Shown one piece after another: positions 15,510 through 25,616 of a stretch of DNA of 64,000 nucleotides. The notes under the pieces were generated by a model. The model had not been told where the DNA came from. It saw nothing but the letters and a program-made list of their open reading frames with translations, and made no database searches. The DNA is from Methylophaga sp048259785 (GTDB lineage Bacteria; Pseudomonadota; Gammaproteobacteria; Nitrosococcales; Methylophagaceae). The translations under genes and the position numbers were made by a program. The stretch is taken from NCBI GenBank assembly GCA_048259785.1, contig JBLXHJ010000001.1:558001-622000 (forward strand), in the 5' to 3' direction. Numbering within the stretch: position 1 is the stretch's first letter; each line of letters starts with the position of its first letter.

Positions 15510-18128
15510 ATGAAAATGAAGAAACAGCTTTTTGCCAGTATCGCTGTCGCATCAACGATAGTTTTTTTCACCCCCTTAACTACTTATGCTTTTGGTTTGG
15601 GCGAAATCGAAGTGATGTCAGCTTTGAATGAGCCATTCAAAGCAAGCATTGACATCAATGCTTTAGCTGCCGAAGAAAAAGAAAGTTTTGAAATCAGAAT
15701 AGCGTCAAATGATGAATTTGATAAAGCGGGGTTGGATCGAAGCTATATTTTGACACAACTGAAATTTGATGTTGTTGAACAGCAAGGCAAATCGCGCGTT
15801 TTAATTAGTTCTGAACAACCGATTAAAGAACCTTTTCTGGATTTTTTGTTAACAGCTTCAGCGGGTGGTGGCAGACTTATCAGAGAATACACGGTTCTGC
15901 TTGATCCACCTGAAGTGTTGATGTCATCGAAAGCGAAACCCCGCTCCACCCCGAAAGCAAACACCGTAACATCAACAAAAACTGAAAGTAGTCAATCAAA
16001 TGCATTACGATTCAGTAGTCAGAAATACGGCCCCGTTGCCAAGGCAGATACTCTTTGGAACATTGCACTGACAATGCGTCCCAATGCCTCTGTTTCAGTT
16101 CAGAAAATGATGTTGGCGCTGGTTGAGGCTAATCCCGAAGCCTTTGTCGATAATAATATTAACGGACTGAAAGCGGGGTATACCCTCACTATTCCAGACC
16201 AAGCTGCCATACTGTCAAAATCTCAGGCTGAAGCTTATCAATTATTTAAAACTCAAAATGCACAGTGGCGTCAACGTAATAAAGCGTCAGTTAAGTCAGC
16301 GCCTGCCGTTGTGCAGCAGCCTCAAGCAGCATCGACTGAAGACGAGGTCGTTCAATCGGATGCTGAAAATCCAGTAAAAGATAATTTGCAAGCGTCGTCT
16401 CCTGCAATTGAAAGTGACGCAGATAAAGAAGCACACTTGAAACTGGTTGCGCCTGAGCAAAGTGAAACCACACAAGATGACGCTTCACCTAACCTGGCTG
16501 GCAATGAAAAAATTAATGCGTTGACAGAGCAACTGACGCTGGCACAGGAAACGATGGAAGCACAAGCTCAAGAAAATATCGACTTCAAAGCACGAATGGA
16601 TGCGATGGAAGAGCAGTTGGAAACCATGCGTCGCTTAATCTCGCTGAAGGATGCTGATCTCGCCAGATTGCAAGATTTACTAGAGGACAAAGATCAGGCT
16701 AATAACTCAGCTGAAGCAACGGATGATTTATCTGATACAGCTGTTGTATCAGAGATAGAGTCCGATGTCAGCAACGTTGATGAGCCGGATTCTTCTTCAC
16801 TGGAAACGGAAGAAGGAGATGCTGCAGCAACAGGAACGGAAGAAACGGTTAATGAGTTACCTGCATCAGATGGCGTTGTACCTGGCAATCTTGTTGATAG
16901 CATCAAGGCTTTCCTAGTCGAATATAAATTACAGCTTGGTGGCGCGTTACTATTGGTGCTTCTTGTACTGTTATTACTTGCCAGAAGAAAAAATAGTGAT
17001 GACAGCTCATATACTGAAGTGACAGATTTTGATGCACCGAGCCCAACAGATGATGAGCAATACAGATCAGAAATTCAGGTTGAGGAAGTGCCTGAAAATA
17101 ACGACGTAGATGACCATAGTGATGATGAACCTCTCAATCAGGAACAACTACCACAGAAAAGTGTGATGGAACTGGTTGAGCAAGCGGATATGTTTGTTGG
17201 CTATGCCGATTATGCACAAGCGAAAATTGCTCTGGAGCAAGCTAAAGCCAGAGAGCCAGCTAATACATTAGTAGCATATAAATTGTTGTTTGTTTTATAT
17301 AAACAAAAACAGGTTGATGATTTTATTTCACTTGCTGAAACGACAGATTTCGATGAAGAAAGTATTGAGTGGGATGAAATAAAACAATGGGGAGCGCAAT
17401 TGGCTCCTGGTCATGCATTATTTACAGCTGAAGAGTCACAAGTAACAGAGGATATTCAGCCTGTTTCAGTCATTGAAGAGACGGTTGACGCGGATGATGT
17501 TGATGATGAACGATTAGAATTTAGTCGCCACCATGACGCTGATGAAGATTCGATTGTTGTTGAGCTCGCCGAAGACAATGATGATTCGATTGATACCGAT
17601 ATCACTGAAGATAATAATGATGCGCCATTGGAATTTGATACTGTAGAACCGTACTCGTCTAACAATGCTGATGACGAACTATTGCTTTCTGATCCAGCGA
17701 CCACACCAGAAGTTCTACTCGAAGAAGATGATAAGTCTGAGGAAAATCATATTGATGATGATCTCTTATCATTTGATACGGGGACGACTTTCGGCACAGC
17801 TGAACAAGATGATGACGAGGATGAAAATGAAATTGAGCATGACTCGTTACTTCCTTTTGAACCAGGGGCATCGAGCTCACTAGACCCTGAGCGTATCGAT
17901 ATTGCACCATTCGATATCAATGGTAATGATGATGAACCTGATATCGAGTTTGATATCGGTGATATTGACGAAATTGATGAGGCTGAAACGAAGCTGGATC
18001 TGGCTTCGGCTTATATCGAGATGGATGATGCTGACGGCGCGAGAAGTATTCTTAATGAAGTGTTAGCCGAAGGTAACGAAGAGCAAAAAGTACGTGCCCA
18101 AACGATCCTCGACTCATTATCAGAATAA
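15510..18128 (+). CDS. fimV: FimV-like polar scaffold protein
   Basis: Large (872-residue) inner-membrane peptidoglycan-binding protein of the FimV/HubP type, which organises the cell pole for type IV pili, flagella or chemoreceptors. Visible parts are a signal peptide (about 1-27), the FimV N-terminal domain (GLGEIEVMSALNEPFKASIDI), and a LysM-like segment at about 172-226 (ADTLWNIALTMRP ... GLKAGYTLTIP). A coiled coil lies at about 330-395, and a membrane helix at about 472-493 (LGGALLLVLLVLLLLARRK). A long Asp/Glu-rich cytoplasmic region includes a TPR-like stretch, and the C-terminal FimV motif is KLDLASAYIEMDDADGARSILNEV. The extreme acidity of the 500-850 region is usual for the family. 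Confidence 0.93.
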   Translation: MKMKKQLFASIAVASTIVFFTPLTTYAFGLGEIEVMSALNEPFKASIDINALAAEEKESFEIRIASNDEFDKAGLDRSYILTQLKFDVVEQQGKSRVLISSEQPIKEPFLDFLLTASAGGGRLIREYTVLLDPPEVLMSSKAKPRSTPKANTVTSTKTESSQSNALRFSSQKYGPVAKADTLWNIALTMRPNASVSVQKMMLALVEANPEAFVDNNINGLKAGYTLTIPDQAAILSKSQAEAYQLFKTQNAQWRQRNKASVKSAPAVVQQPQAASTEDEVVQSDAENPVKDNLQASSPAIESDADKEAHLKLVAPEQSETTQDDASPNLAGNEKINALTEQLTLAQETMEAQAQENIDFKARMDAMEEQLETMRRLISLKDADLARLQDLLEDKDQANNSAEATDDLSDTAVVSEIESDVSNVDEPDSSSLETEEGDAAATGTEETVNELPASDGVVPGNLVDSIKAFLVEYKLQLGGALLLVLLVLLLLARRKNSDDSSYTEVTDFDAPSPTDDEQYRSEIQVEEVPENNDVDDHSDDEPLNQEQLPQKSVMELVEQADMFVGYADYAQAKIALEQAKAREPANTLVAYKLLFVLYKQKQVDDFISLAETTDFDEESIEWDEIKQWGAQLAPGHALFTAEESQVTEDIQPVSVIEETVDADDVDDERLEFSRHHDADEDSIVVELAEDNDDSIDTDITEDNNDAPLEFDTVEPYSSNNADDELLLSDPATTPEVLLEEDDKSEENHIDDDLLSFDTGTTFGTAEQDDDEDENEIEHDSLLPFEPGASSSLDPERIDIAPFDINGNDDEPDIEFDIGDIDEIDEAETKLDLASAYIEMDDADGARSILNEVLAEGNEEQKVRAQTILDSLSE

Positions 18129-18144
18129 TTAGAGAGAGGAAGTA

Positions 18145-18924
18145 GTGAGAATAGCACTCGGCATAGAATATGCCGGAACTGATTTTTGTGGTTGGCAAAT
18201 ACAGTCGCATTCCAGAACCGTTCAGGGTGAGTTACAGAAAGCCGTTTCCATTGTGGCAAACCATCCTGTCGAAGTCTATGCCGCTGGGCGAACGGACACT
18301 GGTGTACATGGTTTAAATCAAGTTGTACATTTTGACACCGATTCAGTTCGGGAAAAGCGTGGCTGGCTTTTGGGTATTAACGCCAATCTACCCAAAGATG
18401 TTAATGTTACCTGGGTTCAGTTTGTTGATGATGATTTTAATGCCCGCTTTTCTGCAATTAAACGTAGTTATCGTTATTTAATTTTAAACCGTCTTAGCCG
18501 TTCTTCTATTCACCAAAACCGGATGTGGTGGCATTATCCGCCGTTAGATATCGAAAAAATGCAGGCGGCAGCTGACCAACTGATCGGTCGTCATGATTTT
18601 TCAGCATTCAGGGCGAGTGAATGCCAGGCAAAAAGTCCAATAAAGACGCTGGATAAAATTCAGGTTAGCCAGCAGCAAGATTGTATTGCTATTGATGTCG
18701 AAGCACTGTCTTTTCTACATCACATGGTCAGAAATCTGGTTGGCGTCATGGCGGCTATTGGTGATGGCAGCAAGCCAGTCGAGTGGGCAGGTCAAGTTCT
18801 GCGTAGTGTTGATAGAAGTCAGGGAGGCATTACTGCTCCCGCAGAAGGCTTGTATCTAGTCGATGTGAGATATCCGCAACAATATTCAATACCGACAGTG
18901 TCAGCTTTTCCGGTGCTCTGGTAA
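18145..18924 (+). CDS. truA: tRNA pseudouridine38-40 synthase TruA
   Basis: Converts uridines 38-40 in the anticodon stem of many tRNAs to pseudouridine. The 259-residue protein has the RNA-binding N-terminus (IALGIEYAGTDFCGWQIQ) and the catalytic aspartate D51 in AAGRTDTGVHG, then DFSAFRASECQAKSPIKTL and FLHHMVRNLVGVMAAIG. The GTG start is preceded by AGAGAGGAAG. It sits 16 bases after fimV and 35 bases before trpF. Confidence 0.96.
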   Translation: MRIALGIEYAGTDFCGWQIQSHSRTVQGELQKAVSIVANHPVEVYAAGRTDTGVHGLNQVVHFDTDSVREKRGWLLGINANLPKDVNVTWVQFVDDDFNARFSAIKRSYRYLILNRLSRSSIHQNRMWWHYPPLDIEKMQAAADQLIGRHDFSAFRASECQAKSPIKTLDKIQVSQQQDCIAIDVEALSFLHHMVRNLVGVMAAIGDGSKPVEWAGQVLRSVDRSQGGITAPAEGLYLVDVRYPQQYSIPTVSAFPVLW

Positions 18925-18959
18925 AGTAACAGCTCTATTTGAGAGTAAGACCGAAACAG

Positions 18960-19574
18960 ATGAGAACCCGAGTAAAAATATGCGGCATAACACGTCAGCA
19001 AGATGCTGATTTTGCTGCAGAATCAGGTGCGGACGCTATTGGCTTGGTGTTTTATCCCCCGAGTCCACGAGCGATATCTTTTGCGCAGGCAAAGACAATT
19101 ACTGCTGATTTATCTCCATTTGTTTCAAAAGTTGCGTTATTCGTTGACCCAGAAAAAGATTTGGTTTCACGCTGCCTTGACGATGTATCGGTTGATATAA
19201 TTCAGTTCCATGGTAATGAGACACCTGAGTTTTGTCAGCAATTCAATTTACCGTACCTCAAAGCAGTGAGAATGAGAGAAGATACAGATTTGTCTGAAAT
19301 TGCAGCACATTATTCGTCAGCTTCAGGTTTACTATTAGATACGTACCAGCCCGGAATACCTGGCGGTACCGGCAAAACCTTCGACTGGTCTTTGATCCGT
19401 CGTATAAACAAACCGATTATTTTAGCGGGTGGTCTTGATGTGACGAATGTCAGAGAGGCTATCCATCAAGTGCAACCTTATGCTGTTGACGTCAGTGGTG
19501 GCGTTGAGAGTGATAAGGGGATAAAAAGTCATGAGAAAATCAGCACTTTTATGAGAGAGGTGGCAAATGCTTAA
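18960..19574 (+). CDS. trpF: Phosphoribosylanthranilate isomerase TrpF
   Basis: Amadori isomerisation step of tryptophan synthesis. The 204-residue (beta-alpha)8 protein starts RTRVKICGITR, where the Cys of KICG is the general base. It contains GADAIGLVFYPPSPR and FHGNETPEFC, and ends with the phosphate-binding PYAVDVSGGVES. An in-frame TTG lies 21 bases upstream at 18939, but ATG at 18960 places the protein start exactly where the family begins. The stop overlaps the trpB start by 8 bases. Confidence 0.95.
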   Translation: MRTRVKICGITRQQDADFAAESGADAIGLVFYPPSPRAISFAQAKTITADLSPFVSKVALFVDPEKDLVSRCLDDVSVDIIQFHGNETPEFCQQFNLPYLKAVRMREDTDLSEIAAHYSSASGLLLDTYQPGIPGGTGKTFDWSLIRRINKPIILAGGLDVTNVREAIHQVQPYAVDVSGGVESDKGIKSHEKISTFMREVANA

Positions 19575-20787
19575 AGAGCATATTCACGATTATTACAAAT
19601 CATTTCCTGATGAGCGCGGACATTTCGGGCCCTATGGTGGTCGTTTCGTTGGCGAAACGCTTATGGGAGCGATTTATGAGTTACAAGATGCTTATGAACA
19701 GTATCGTAACGATCCTGATTTTTTGGCAGAAATGGACAAAGACCTGAGTACCTTTGTTGGTCGTCCATCACCTCTCTATCTGGCTGAAAACTGGACAAAA
19801 AAATTAGGCGGTGCCCAGATTTATTTGAAACGTGAAGATCTGAATCACACTGGGGCGCACAAGGTGAACAATACCATTGGCCAGGCTTTATTAGCCAAGC
19901 GAATGGGTAAAACCCGTATTATTGCTGAAACAGGTGCTGGCCAGCATGGTGTCGCTACCGCAACAGTGGCAGCTCGGATGGGCTTGGAATGTATTGTTTA
20001 TATGGGCGCTGAAGATGTTGAACGTCAGGCACAGAACGTCTATAGAATGAAGTTATTAGGTGCACAAGTTGTGCCTGTTGAGTCAGGTTCACGTACACTC
20101 AAAGATGCCTTGAATGAAGCTTTGCGTGACTGGGTAACTAATGTAGATGATACGTTCTATATCATCGGTACTGTGGCTGGACCTCATCCTTATCCGGCGA
20201 TGGTGAGAGATTTTCAATCTATCATCGGGCGTGAAGCAAAACAGCAAATGTTTGATATTAATGGCAAGCTACCAGATGCGCTGGTTGCGTGTATTGGTGG
20301 TGGTTCCAATGCTATCGGTTTGTTTCATCCATTTATTGAAGATGAATCTGTCGCTATGTATGGTGTTGAAGGTGCTGGACATGGCATTGAAACAGGCCAG
20401 CATTCAGCGCCACTAAGTGCGGGCAGACCAGGTGTATTACATGGTAACCGTACTTATCTTATGCAAGATGATTATGGTGAAATTATTGAAACGCACTCTA
20501 TCTCAGCGGGATTAGATTATCCTGGTGTGGGGCCTGAACATGCTTGGTTAAAAGATATTGGCCGAGCAAATTACGTATCAGTAACAGATGAAGAAGCGCT
20601 AACAGCATTTCATGATTTAACCCGTACGGAAGGAATTATTCCAGCACTTGAGTCGAGTCATGCGCTGGCCTATGTGAAAAAATTGGCACCGACAATGTCA
20701 CCTGAACAAACATTGTTAGTTAATTTATCGGGCCGTGGTGATAAAGACATGCATACCGTCGCAGCAATGGCTGGATTAAAATTCTAA
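19567..20787 (+). CDS. trpB: Tryptophan synthase beta chain TrpB
   Basis: PLP enzyme joining indole and serine. The 406-residue protein has the PLP-lysine K99 in HTGAHKVNN, the AETGAGQHGVATATV region, the phosphate-binding GGGSNA, and the C-terminal LLVNLSGRGDKD. It overlaps trpF by 8 bases and is followed by trpA after 10 bases; subunits form an alpha2-beta2 channeling complex. The insertion of trpBA between trpF and accD is a known arrangement in part of the gammaproteobacteria. Confidence 0.97.
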   Translation: MLKEHIHDYYKSFPDERGHFGPYGGRFVGETLMGAIYELQDAYEQYRNDPDFLAEMDKDLSTFVGRPSPLYLAENWTKKLGGAQIYLKREDLNHTGAHKVNNTIGQALLAKRMGKTRIIAETGAGQHGVATATVAARMGLECIVYMGAEDVERQAQNVYRMKLLGAQVVPVESGSRTLKDALNEALRDWVTNVDDTFYIIGTVAGPHPYPAMVRDFQSIIGREAKQQMFDINGKLPDALVACIGGGSNAIGLFHPFIEDESVAMYGVEGAGHGIETGQHSAPLSAGRPGVLHGNRTYLMQDDYGEIIETHSISAGLDYPGVGPEHAWLKDIGRANYVSVTDEEALTAFHDLTRTEGIIPALESSHALAYVKKLAPTMSPEQTLLVNLSGRGDKDMHTVAAMAGLKF

Positions 20788-20797
20788 GGAAGTAACA

Positions 20798-21619
20798 ATG
20801 AGTCGTATAAGTCAGTGTTTTAAAAAACTGAAAGCAGATGGGCAGACAGCTCTGATTCCCTATGTCACAGCGGGTGATCCTGAGCCTTGGGTAACTGTGC
20901 CATTATTACACGCACTCGTCGATGCTGGTGCTGATATTATTGAACTGGGTATTCCTTTTTCAGATCCAATGAGTGACGGCCCGGTCATTCAAAAAGCTTG
21001 TGAACGGGCATTAAAGAACGACGTGAGTGTGAAGTCTGTTTTAGAGATGGTGAAGAAGTTTCGTGAGAAAAATTCTGAAACGCCCATCGTCTTAATGGGC
21101 TACGCCAACCCAATAGAAGCCATTGGCTATCCCACCTTTGCCAAATTAGCAAAAGAAGCGGGTGTTGATGGTGTTTTAACCGTTGATGTACCGCCTGAAG
21201 AATCAGATGATTTCCGTCTAATCATGGATGAGCATGAAATCGATACGATTTACCTCGTTGCACCAACCACATCCAATGAACGTATGTCGATGATTGCCAG
21301 TTATGCTCGAGGATTCATTTATTATGTTTCCATAAAAGGGGTAACAGGATCTGCTTCACTTGATGTTACAGAAGTAAACAACAAACTGGCATTGTTGAGA
21401 GAAAGAACAGATTTACCGTTAGGTGTAGGCTTTGGTATTCGAGATGGTAAGTCGGCTGCAGCAGTGGCTGAAATAGCCGATGCGGTTGTTGTGGGAAGTA
21501 CACTCGTGAAGTGTATTGAAGAACATGCCCAACGACTTGAAGAGTTACCTGCTGCGGTAGCTGGCTTAGTAGCCGAAATGCGACACGCTATTAATGCGCG
21601 TGATTTAGCAAAAGCATAA
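20798..21619 (+). CDS. trpA: Tryptophan synthase alpha chain TrpA
   Basis: Cleaves indole-3-glycerol phosphate to indole and glyceraldehyde-3-phosphate. The 273-residue TIM barrel contains the catalytic Glu segment DIIELGIPFSDPMSDGPVIQ, the YANPIEAIG loop, the catalytic Asp region GVLTVDVPPEES, and the phosphate-binding GVGFGIRDGKSAA and VVGSTLVK. The gene has an AAGGAAGT ribosome-binding site close to the trpB stop. It completes the trpFBA set; trpE, D and C are not here. Confidence 0.97.
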   Translation: MSRISQCFKKLKADGQTALIPYVTAGDPEPWVTVPLLHALVDAGADIIELGIPFSDPMSDGPVIQKACERALKNDVSVKSVLEMVKKFREKNSETPIVLMGYANPIEAIGYPTFAKLAKEAGVDGVLTVDVPPEESDDFRLIMDEHEIDTIYLVAPTTSNERMSMIASYARGFIYYVSIKGVTGSASLDVTEVNNKLALLRERTDLPLGVGFGIRDGKSAAAVAEIADAVVVGSTLVKCIEEHAQRLEELPAAVAGLVAEMRHAINARDLAKA

Positions 21620-21638
21620 ATATAACGAAGGTGACAAG

Positions 21639-22496
21639 ATGAGCTGGTTTGAAAGATTACTTCCCTCAAAAATTCGCACGACAGTACGCAGCCGTTCAGT
21701 ACCCGAAGGTGTCTGGTGCAAGTGTCCAAGTTGTGACAATGTGCTTTATCGTGCTGAGCTTGAACGTAACCTGATGGTTTGTCCTAAGTGCGATCATCAC
21801 CAACGTATCAATGCCAGAACACGCCTGGAAAGTTTTTTGGATGAGGGTGATCGTAAAGAAATTGCTACCGAAGTAAAGCCGGTCGATACCCTTAAATTCA
21901 AAGATAGTAAGCGCTATAAAGACCGTCTCACCCAAGCACAGCGTTCAACAGGTGAAAATGATGCTTTACTAGCAATGCAGGGTAGAGTGAATGGTCTGCC
22001 ATTAGTTGCTGTGAGTTTTGATTTTAACTTTATGGCTGGTTCAATGGGATCTGTGGTGGGTGAAAAATTTGTTCGCGCTGCCAAAGTTGCTCTGAAAAAT
22101 AACATTCCATTGGTCTGTTTTTCTGCCAGTGGTGGTGCGCGTATGCAGGAAGGCTTGTTATCTTTAATGCAGATGGCAAAAACCAGTGCTATCCTGACTC
22201 AGCTAAGTAATGCAGGCATTCCTTTTGTATCGGTGATGACTGATCCCACCATGGGTGGTGTTTCTGCAAGTTTAGCGATGCTTGGTGATATCAACGTTGC
22301 TGAACCCAATGCCTTGATTGGTTTTGCTGGCCCACGTGTTATTGAGCAAACAGTTCGTGAAACATTACCGGAAGGTTTTCAGCGCGCTGAGTTCCTGCTT
22401 GAACATGGTGCCATTGATATGATTATCGACCGCCGTCAAATGCGAGATAGATTATCTAATATTCTCAGCATGCTTCAGCATCGTGCCATAGCCTAG
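21639..22496 (+). CDS. accD: Acetyl-CoA carboxylase carboxyltransferase beta subunit AccD
   Basis: Transfers the carboxyl group from biotin to acetyl-CoA, the first step of fatty-acid synthesis, together with AccA. The 285-residue protein has the N-terminal zinc ribbon (C29, C32, C48 and C51 in CPSC ... CPKC). The carboxyltransferase core includes SFDFNFMAGSMGSVVGEKF, SASGGARMQEG and MTDPTMGGVSAS. The accD-folC order is conserved in gammaproteobacteria. Confidence 0.97.
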   Translation: MSWFERLLPSKIRTTVRSRSVPEGVWCKCPSCDNVLYRAELERNLMVCPKCDHHQRINARTRLESFLDEGDRKEIATEVKPVDTLKFKDSKRYKDRLTQAQRSTGENDALLAMQGRVNGLPLVAVSFDFNFMAGSMGSVVGEKFVRAAKVALKNNIPLVCFSASGGARMQEGLLSLMQMAKTSAILTQLSNAGIPFVSVMTDPTMGGVSASLAMLGDINVAEPNALIGFAGPRVIEQTVRETLPEGFQRAEFLLEHGAIDMIIDRRQMRDRLSNILSMLQHRAIA

Positions 22497-22502
22497 CACT
22501 GT

Positions 22503-23810
22503 ATGCGGTTTAGCACATTGCCACAATGGTTAGAGTGGCAAGAAAAGTTACACTTTACTGAAATCGATCCTGGTCTAGCACGTATTGGCCAGGTATGGGA
22601 AAAAATGCAAGGGCAGACACAACTACCATTCAAGGTTGTGACGATTGCTGGCACCAATGGTAAAGGTTCATCGGTAGCTATGACCAGTAGTATTCTCATG
22701 GCTGCTGGTTATCGGACAGGCACTTATACATCACCGCATTTGCTTGCTTATAACGAACGCATAGCCATTAATGGTACCCCATGTTCAGACGAGCAGATAT
22801 GTGCTTCTTTTGCCCGAATCGATCAGGCTCGCGATGACATTTCACTGACTTATTTTGAGTTTGCTACCTTAGCGGCCGCTGATATTTTTCGTCAGCAAGA
22901 AATTGATATTGCGGTATTGGAAGTTGGAATGGGCGGACGATTAGATGCTGTTAATCTGTTCGACGCTGATGTCGCACTTATTACTCCGATTGGCTTAGAC
23001 CATACTGCCTGGCTAGGTGATACACGAGAAAAAATCGCCTATGAAAAAGCGGGCATTATTCGGGCCCAAACACCAGTTGTTTGTTCTGAGTCTGAACCGC
23101 CTCATACCTTGATTGATTATGCAAACTCACTGCAAGCACCTATATACAAGGCTGGTATGGCTTATCGTTATTCACTGCTAACAGAAGATACATGGTCATG
23201 GCAGTTAACTGACAAAGATGCAATGGTGCTTCCGTATCCTGCCTTAGTTGGTGATTATCAGCTTCAGAATGCTGCAGCGGTTATTCAGGTTTGTTACCTG
23301 TTACGCGAGCAAGGTATGTTGATTGATGATTCTGCCATTAGCGATGGCCTGAAGAACGTTGTTCTGGCAGGACGTTTTCAAGAAATCAGACACGAAGACA
23401 TCACCATAATTTTAGACGTTACCCATAATCAGCAGGGTGCAGAAAACCTTCAGCGCTTATTATCAGAGCGAAATAGTACAGGTAACACCTATGCTGTTTT
23501 AGCCATGTTAAAAGATAAAGATTGCCAGGCGGTGACGCAGATTCTGCAAAAGGACATCACTCATTGGTTCTTTGCAGGACTGGATGGTAGCCGTGGTATG
23601 GATGCTCAGTCTATAGCTGCTAAAACGATGCAAGATGCCGGGCAGGAAAACTTCAGCTGTCACACCACCGTAATTGAGGCTTACGAACAAGCCTTATTAC
23701 ATACGCATGCGGGTGACAGGATTCTTGTGTTCGGTTCATTTCATACTGTCGAAGCGGTGATGAGAGTTTTACCTGAGTTCCAAAACAGACTCAAAATAAC
23801 AGCTGAATAA
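22503..23810 (+). CDS. folC: Folylpolyglutamate synthase / dihydrofolate synthase FolC
   Basis: Adds glutamate to dihydropteroate and extends the polyglutamate tail of folates. The 435-residue Mur-ligase-type protein has the ATP loop VTIAGTNGKGSSVAM, the SPHLLAYNERIAINGTP segment, EVGMGGRLDAVNLFD, the GLDHTAWLG motif, and the C-terminal domain (LDVTHNQQGAENL ... VFGSFHTVEAVM). It starts 6 bases after accD. The dedD/cvpA/purF genes that usually follow are absent; an opposing acyl-CoA ligase begins at the next base. Confidence 0.95.
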   Translation: MRFSTLPQWLEWQEKLHFTEIDPGLARIGQVWEKMQGQTQLPFKVVTIAGTNGKGSSVAMTSSILMAAGYRTGTYTSPHLLAYNERIAINGTPCSDEQICASFARIDQARDDISLTYFEFATLAAADIFRQQEIDIAVLEVGMGGRLDAVNLFDADVALITPIGLDHTAWLGDTREKIAYEKAGIIRAQTPVVCSESEPPHTLIDYANSLQAPIYKAGMAYRYSLLTEDTWSWQLTDKDAMVLPYPALVGDYQLQNAAAVIQVCYLLREQGMLIDDSAISDGLKNVVLAGRFQEIRHEDITIILDVTHNQQGAENLQRLLSERNSTGNTYAVLAMLKDKDCQAVTQILQKDITHWFFAGLDGSRGMDAQSIAAKTMQDAGQENFSCHTTVIEAYEQALLHTHAGDRILVFGSFHTVEAVMRVLPEFQNRLKITAE

Positions 23811-25616
23811 TCAGTCTTGATAAAACCCGGTAATGATATGCTGATTTGATTCAATAATCTTGGCGCGTTTTATTTTCATTGTTGGAGTGAGCATGCCATT
23901 CTCGACCGTCCAAGGCGATAAACTCAGGTTAACCCGACGAATTTTGGCGTAGGCAGGAAAGTCGTGCAATAAACGTCTGAACTGTTGGATAACATGCTGC
24001 TGTAAGGATTTATCCTGCAGACTATGTTTATTCATCGCATCTAGCTTTAGCTTTTGCGCTAGCACAAGCCATTGTTCAGCATTCAACACAATCAGCGCGG
24101 ACAGGAAAGGTTTGCCTTCTCCAACGACTAAAGCTTGTTCAAACATTTCGTCTCGGGTGATGGCCATCTCCATATCAGCAGGCGAAACCTTTTCACCGTT
24201 ACTCAAAACCAGAATATCTTTAATGCGTCCGGTAATGAATATATGACCGGTGTCAGATATTTCAGCTTGATCACCGGTGTGAAGCCAACCATCAGAGTCG
24301 ATGGTTTTTGCCGTGGCTTTGTGATTATTCCAATAGCCCAGCATATTGCCAGGGCTCTGCACTAATAATTCTGAATTTTCAGCGATCTTTACTTTAACAG
24401 TGGGGATAGGGTGACCAACGCTGTATGGTTGATTATCGCCAAGTGTATTCACGCTAATAACCGGGCTTGTTTCAGTTAAACCATATCCTTGTAACAGATT
24501 GATGCCCATGCCAATAAATAGCTCGGCAACATGGTGTGGAATAGCTGCTCCTCCCGTAACGGCGACTCGCAGTTGACCACCAAATAATGCCTGTACGTTC
24601 TTTGCCACTAATTTATCTAATACAGGCATAAGAAGGAAAATAGGTGACCAATGACGGCGTTGTTGATTGTAGAGGAAATATGACCAACCGATTTTATGTG
24701 TCAGCAGGAATAAAAAGCGTTTATACCAAGGCTGTGATGACACATTTGTATGTAACCGTTGATAAATACGTTCAAATATTCGGGGTACAGCAATTAAGGC
24801 TGACGGTTGTAGTTGTTGAATATCATTTGCTAATTGAGGAATGCCTCTGGAAAAAGCCACTTTCGATCCTGTCATCATTGGCAAATAATAGCCTGCGGTT
24901 CGCTCTAGGGTATGAGACAAAGGCAGGAAGGAGAGAAATAAGTCATTAGCTTGAATTTTAAAATGTTTAAGCGAGGCACTGGCCACAGATAGAATATTAT
25001 AGTGACTTAGCATGACTCCCTTGGGTTTCCCGGTCGTGCCAGAGGTATAAATGATAGTTGCAAGCTGATCTGTCTCTGTTTGCCAACCAAGCAGCGGATA
25101 GATGACGTCTTTTTTTAACCACTCATCCAAATACATTGCAGGTGCATCTAGCGCTAACTTGTCACAACTTTTAATAATGACACGTTTAAGCTGATGATCC
25201 TCTGAAAGAGAAGGCTTTAGACGATTCCACTGATGGTGGTTTTGTAACAACAAAAATCTGACATCAGCATCCTGCAATATAAAAGCAAGACTGTCAGGCC
25301 GATCATCGGGATAGAGCGGCACGGTGATCAGCCCCAGACTTAACGCCGCTTGATCAAAAAATACCCATTCAGGACAATTTTTCAGGTTCAAGGCGACACG
25401 ATCACCAGGAGATAAGCCTTCAGCTTTTAAAGCCTGTTGCCAGTATGCTATTTGCTGAGCAGCATCTGACCAGCTTATTGTTTGCCACTGTTGAGTCTTC
25501 TCACAGTAATTAAGATAGGCTGTCGAATCCGGCGTTTTATTGAGTCTTTCTCTGAATAAGCCGTATAAAGTCTGAGCGGCATTGGCCGAAATGTAATCTG
25601 TCATATCTTCGGACAT
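23811..25616 (-). CDS. AMP-dependent long-chain acyl-CoA synthetase
   Basis: Activates fatty acids to acyl-CoA through an acyl-adenylate. The 601-residue protein belongs to the long-chain (FAA1/FadD15-like) branch. Motifs are the phosphate-binding YTSGTTGKPKGVMLSHYN at about 190, GYGLTETSPVISVN, DGWLHTGDQAEISDTGHIFITGRIKDILVLSNGEKVSP, and a C-terminal lid ending in TPTMKIKRAKI. The ATG abuts the stop of the fadL-like gene (TAAATG), so the two are translationally coupled and probably act together in uptake and activation of fatty acids. Its stop lies directly against the convergent folC stop with no hairpin between them. Confidence 0.9.
   Translation of the reverse strand: MSEDMTDYISANAAQTLYGLFRERLNKTPDSTAYLNYCEKTQQWQTISWSDAAQQIAYWQQALKAEGLSPGDRVALNLKNCPEWVFFDQAALSLGLITVPLYPDDRPDSLAFILQDADVRFLLLQNHHQWNRLKPSLSEDHQLKRVIIKSCDKLALDAPAMYLDEWLKKDVIYPLLGWQTETDQLATIIYTSGTTGKPKGVMLSHYNILSVASASLKHFKIQANDLFLSFLPLSHTLERTAGYYLPMMTGSKVAFSRGIPQLANDIQQLQPSALIAVPRIFERIYQRLHTNVSSQPWYKRFLFLLTHKIGWSYFLYNQQRRHWSPIFLLMPVLDKLVAKNVQALFGGQLRVAVTGGAAIPHHVAELFIGMGINLLQGYGLTETSPVISVNTLGDNQPYSVGHPIPTVKVKIAENSELLVQSPGNMLGYWNNHKATAKTIDSDGWLHTGDQAEISDTGHIFITGRIKDILVLSNGEKVSPADMEMAITRDEMFEQALVVGEGKPFLSALIVLNAEQWLVLAQKLKLDAMNKHSLQDKSLQQHVIQQFRRLLHDFPAYAKIRRVNLSLSPWTVENGMLTPTMKIKRAKIIESNQHIITGFYQD

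Noticed and set aside
18939..18959. TTG start giving a longer TrpF
   Set aside because: The seven extra residues have no counterpart in TrpF, and ATG 18960 gives the standard RTRVKICGITR start.
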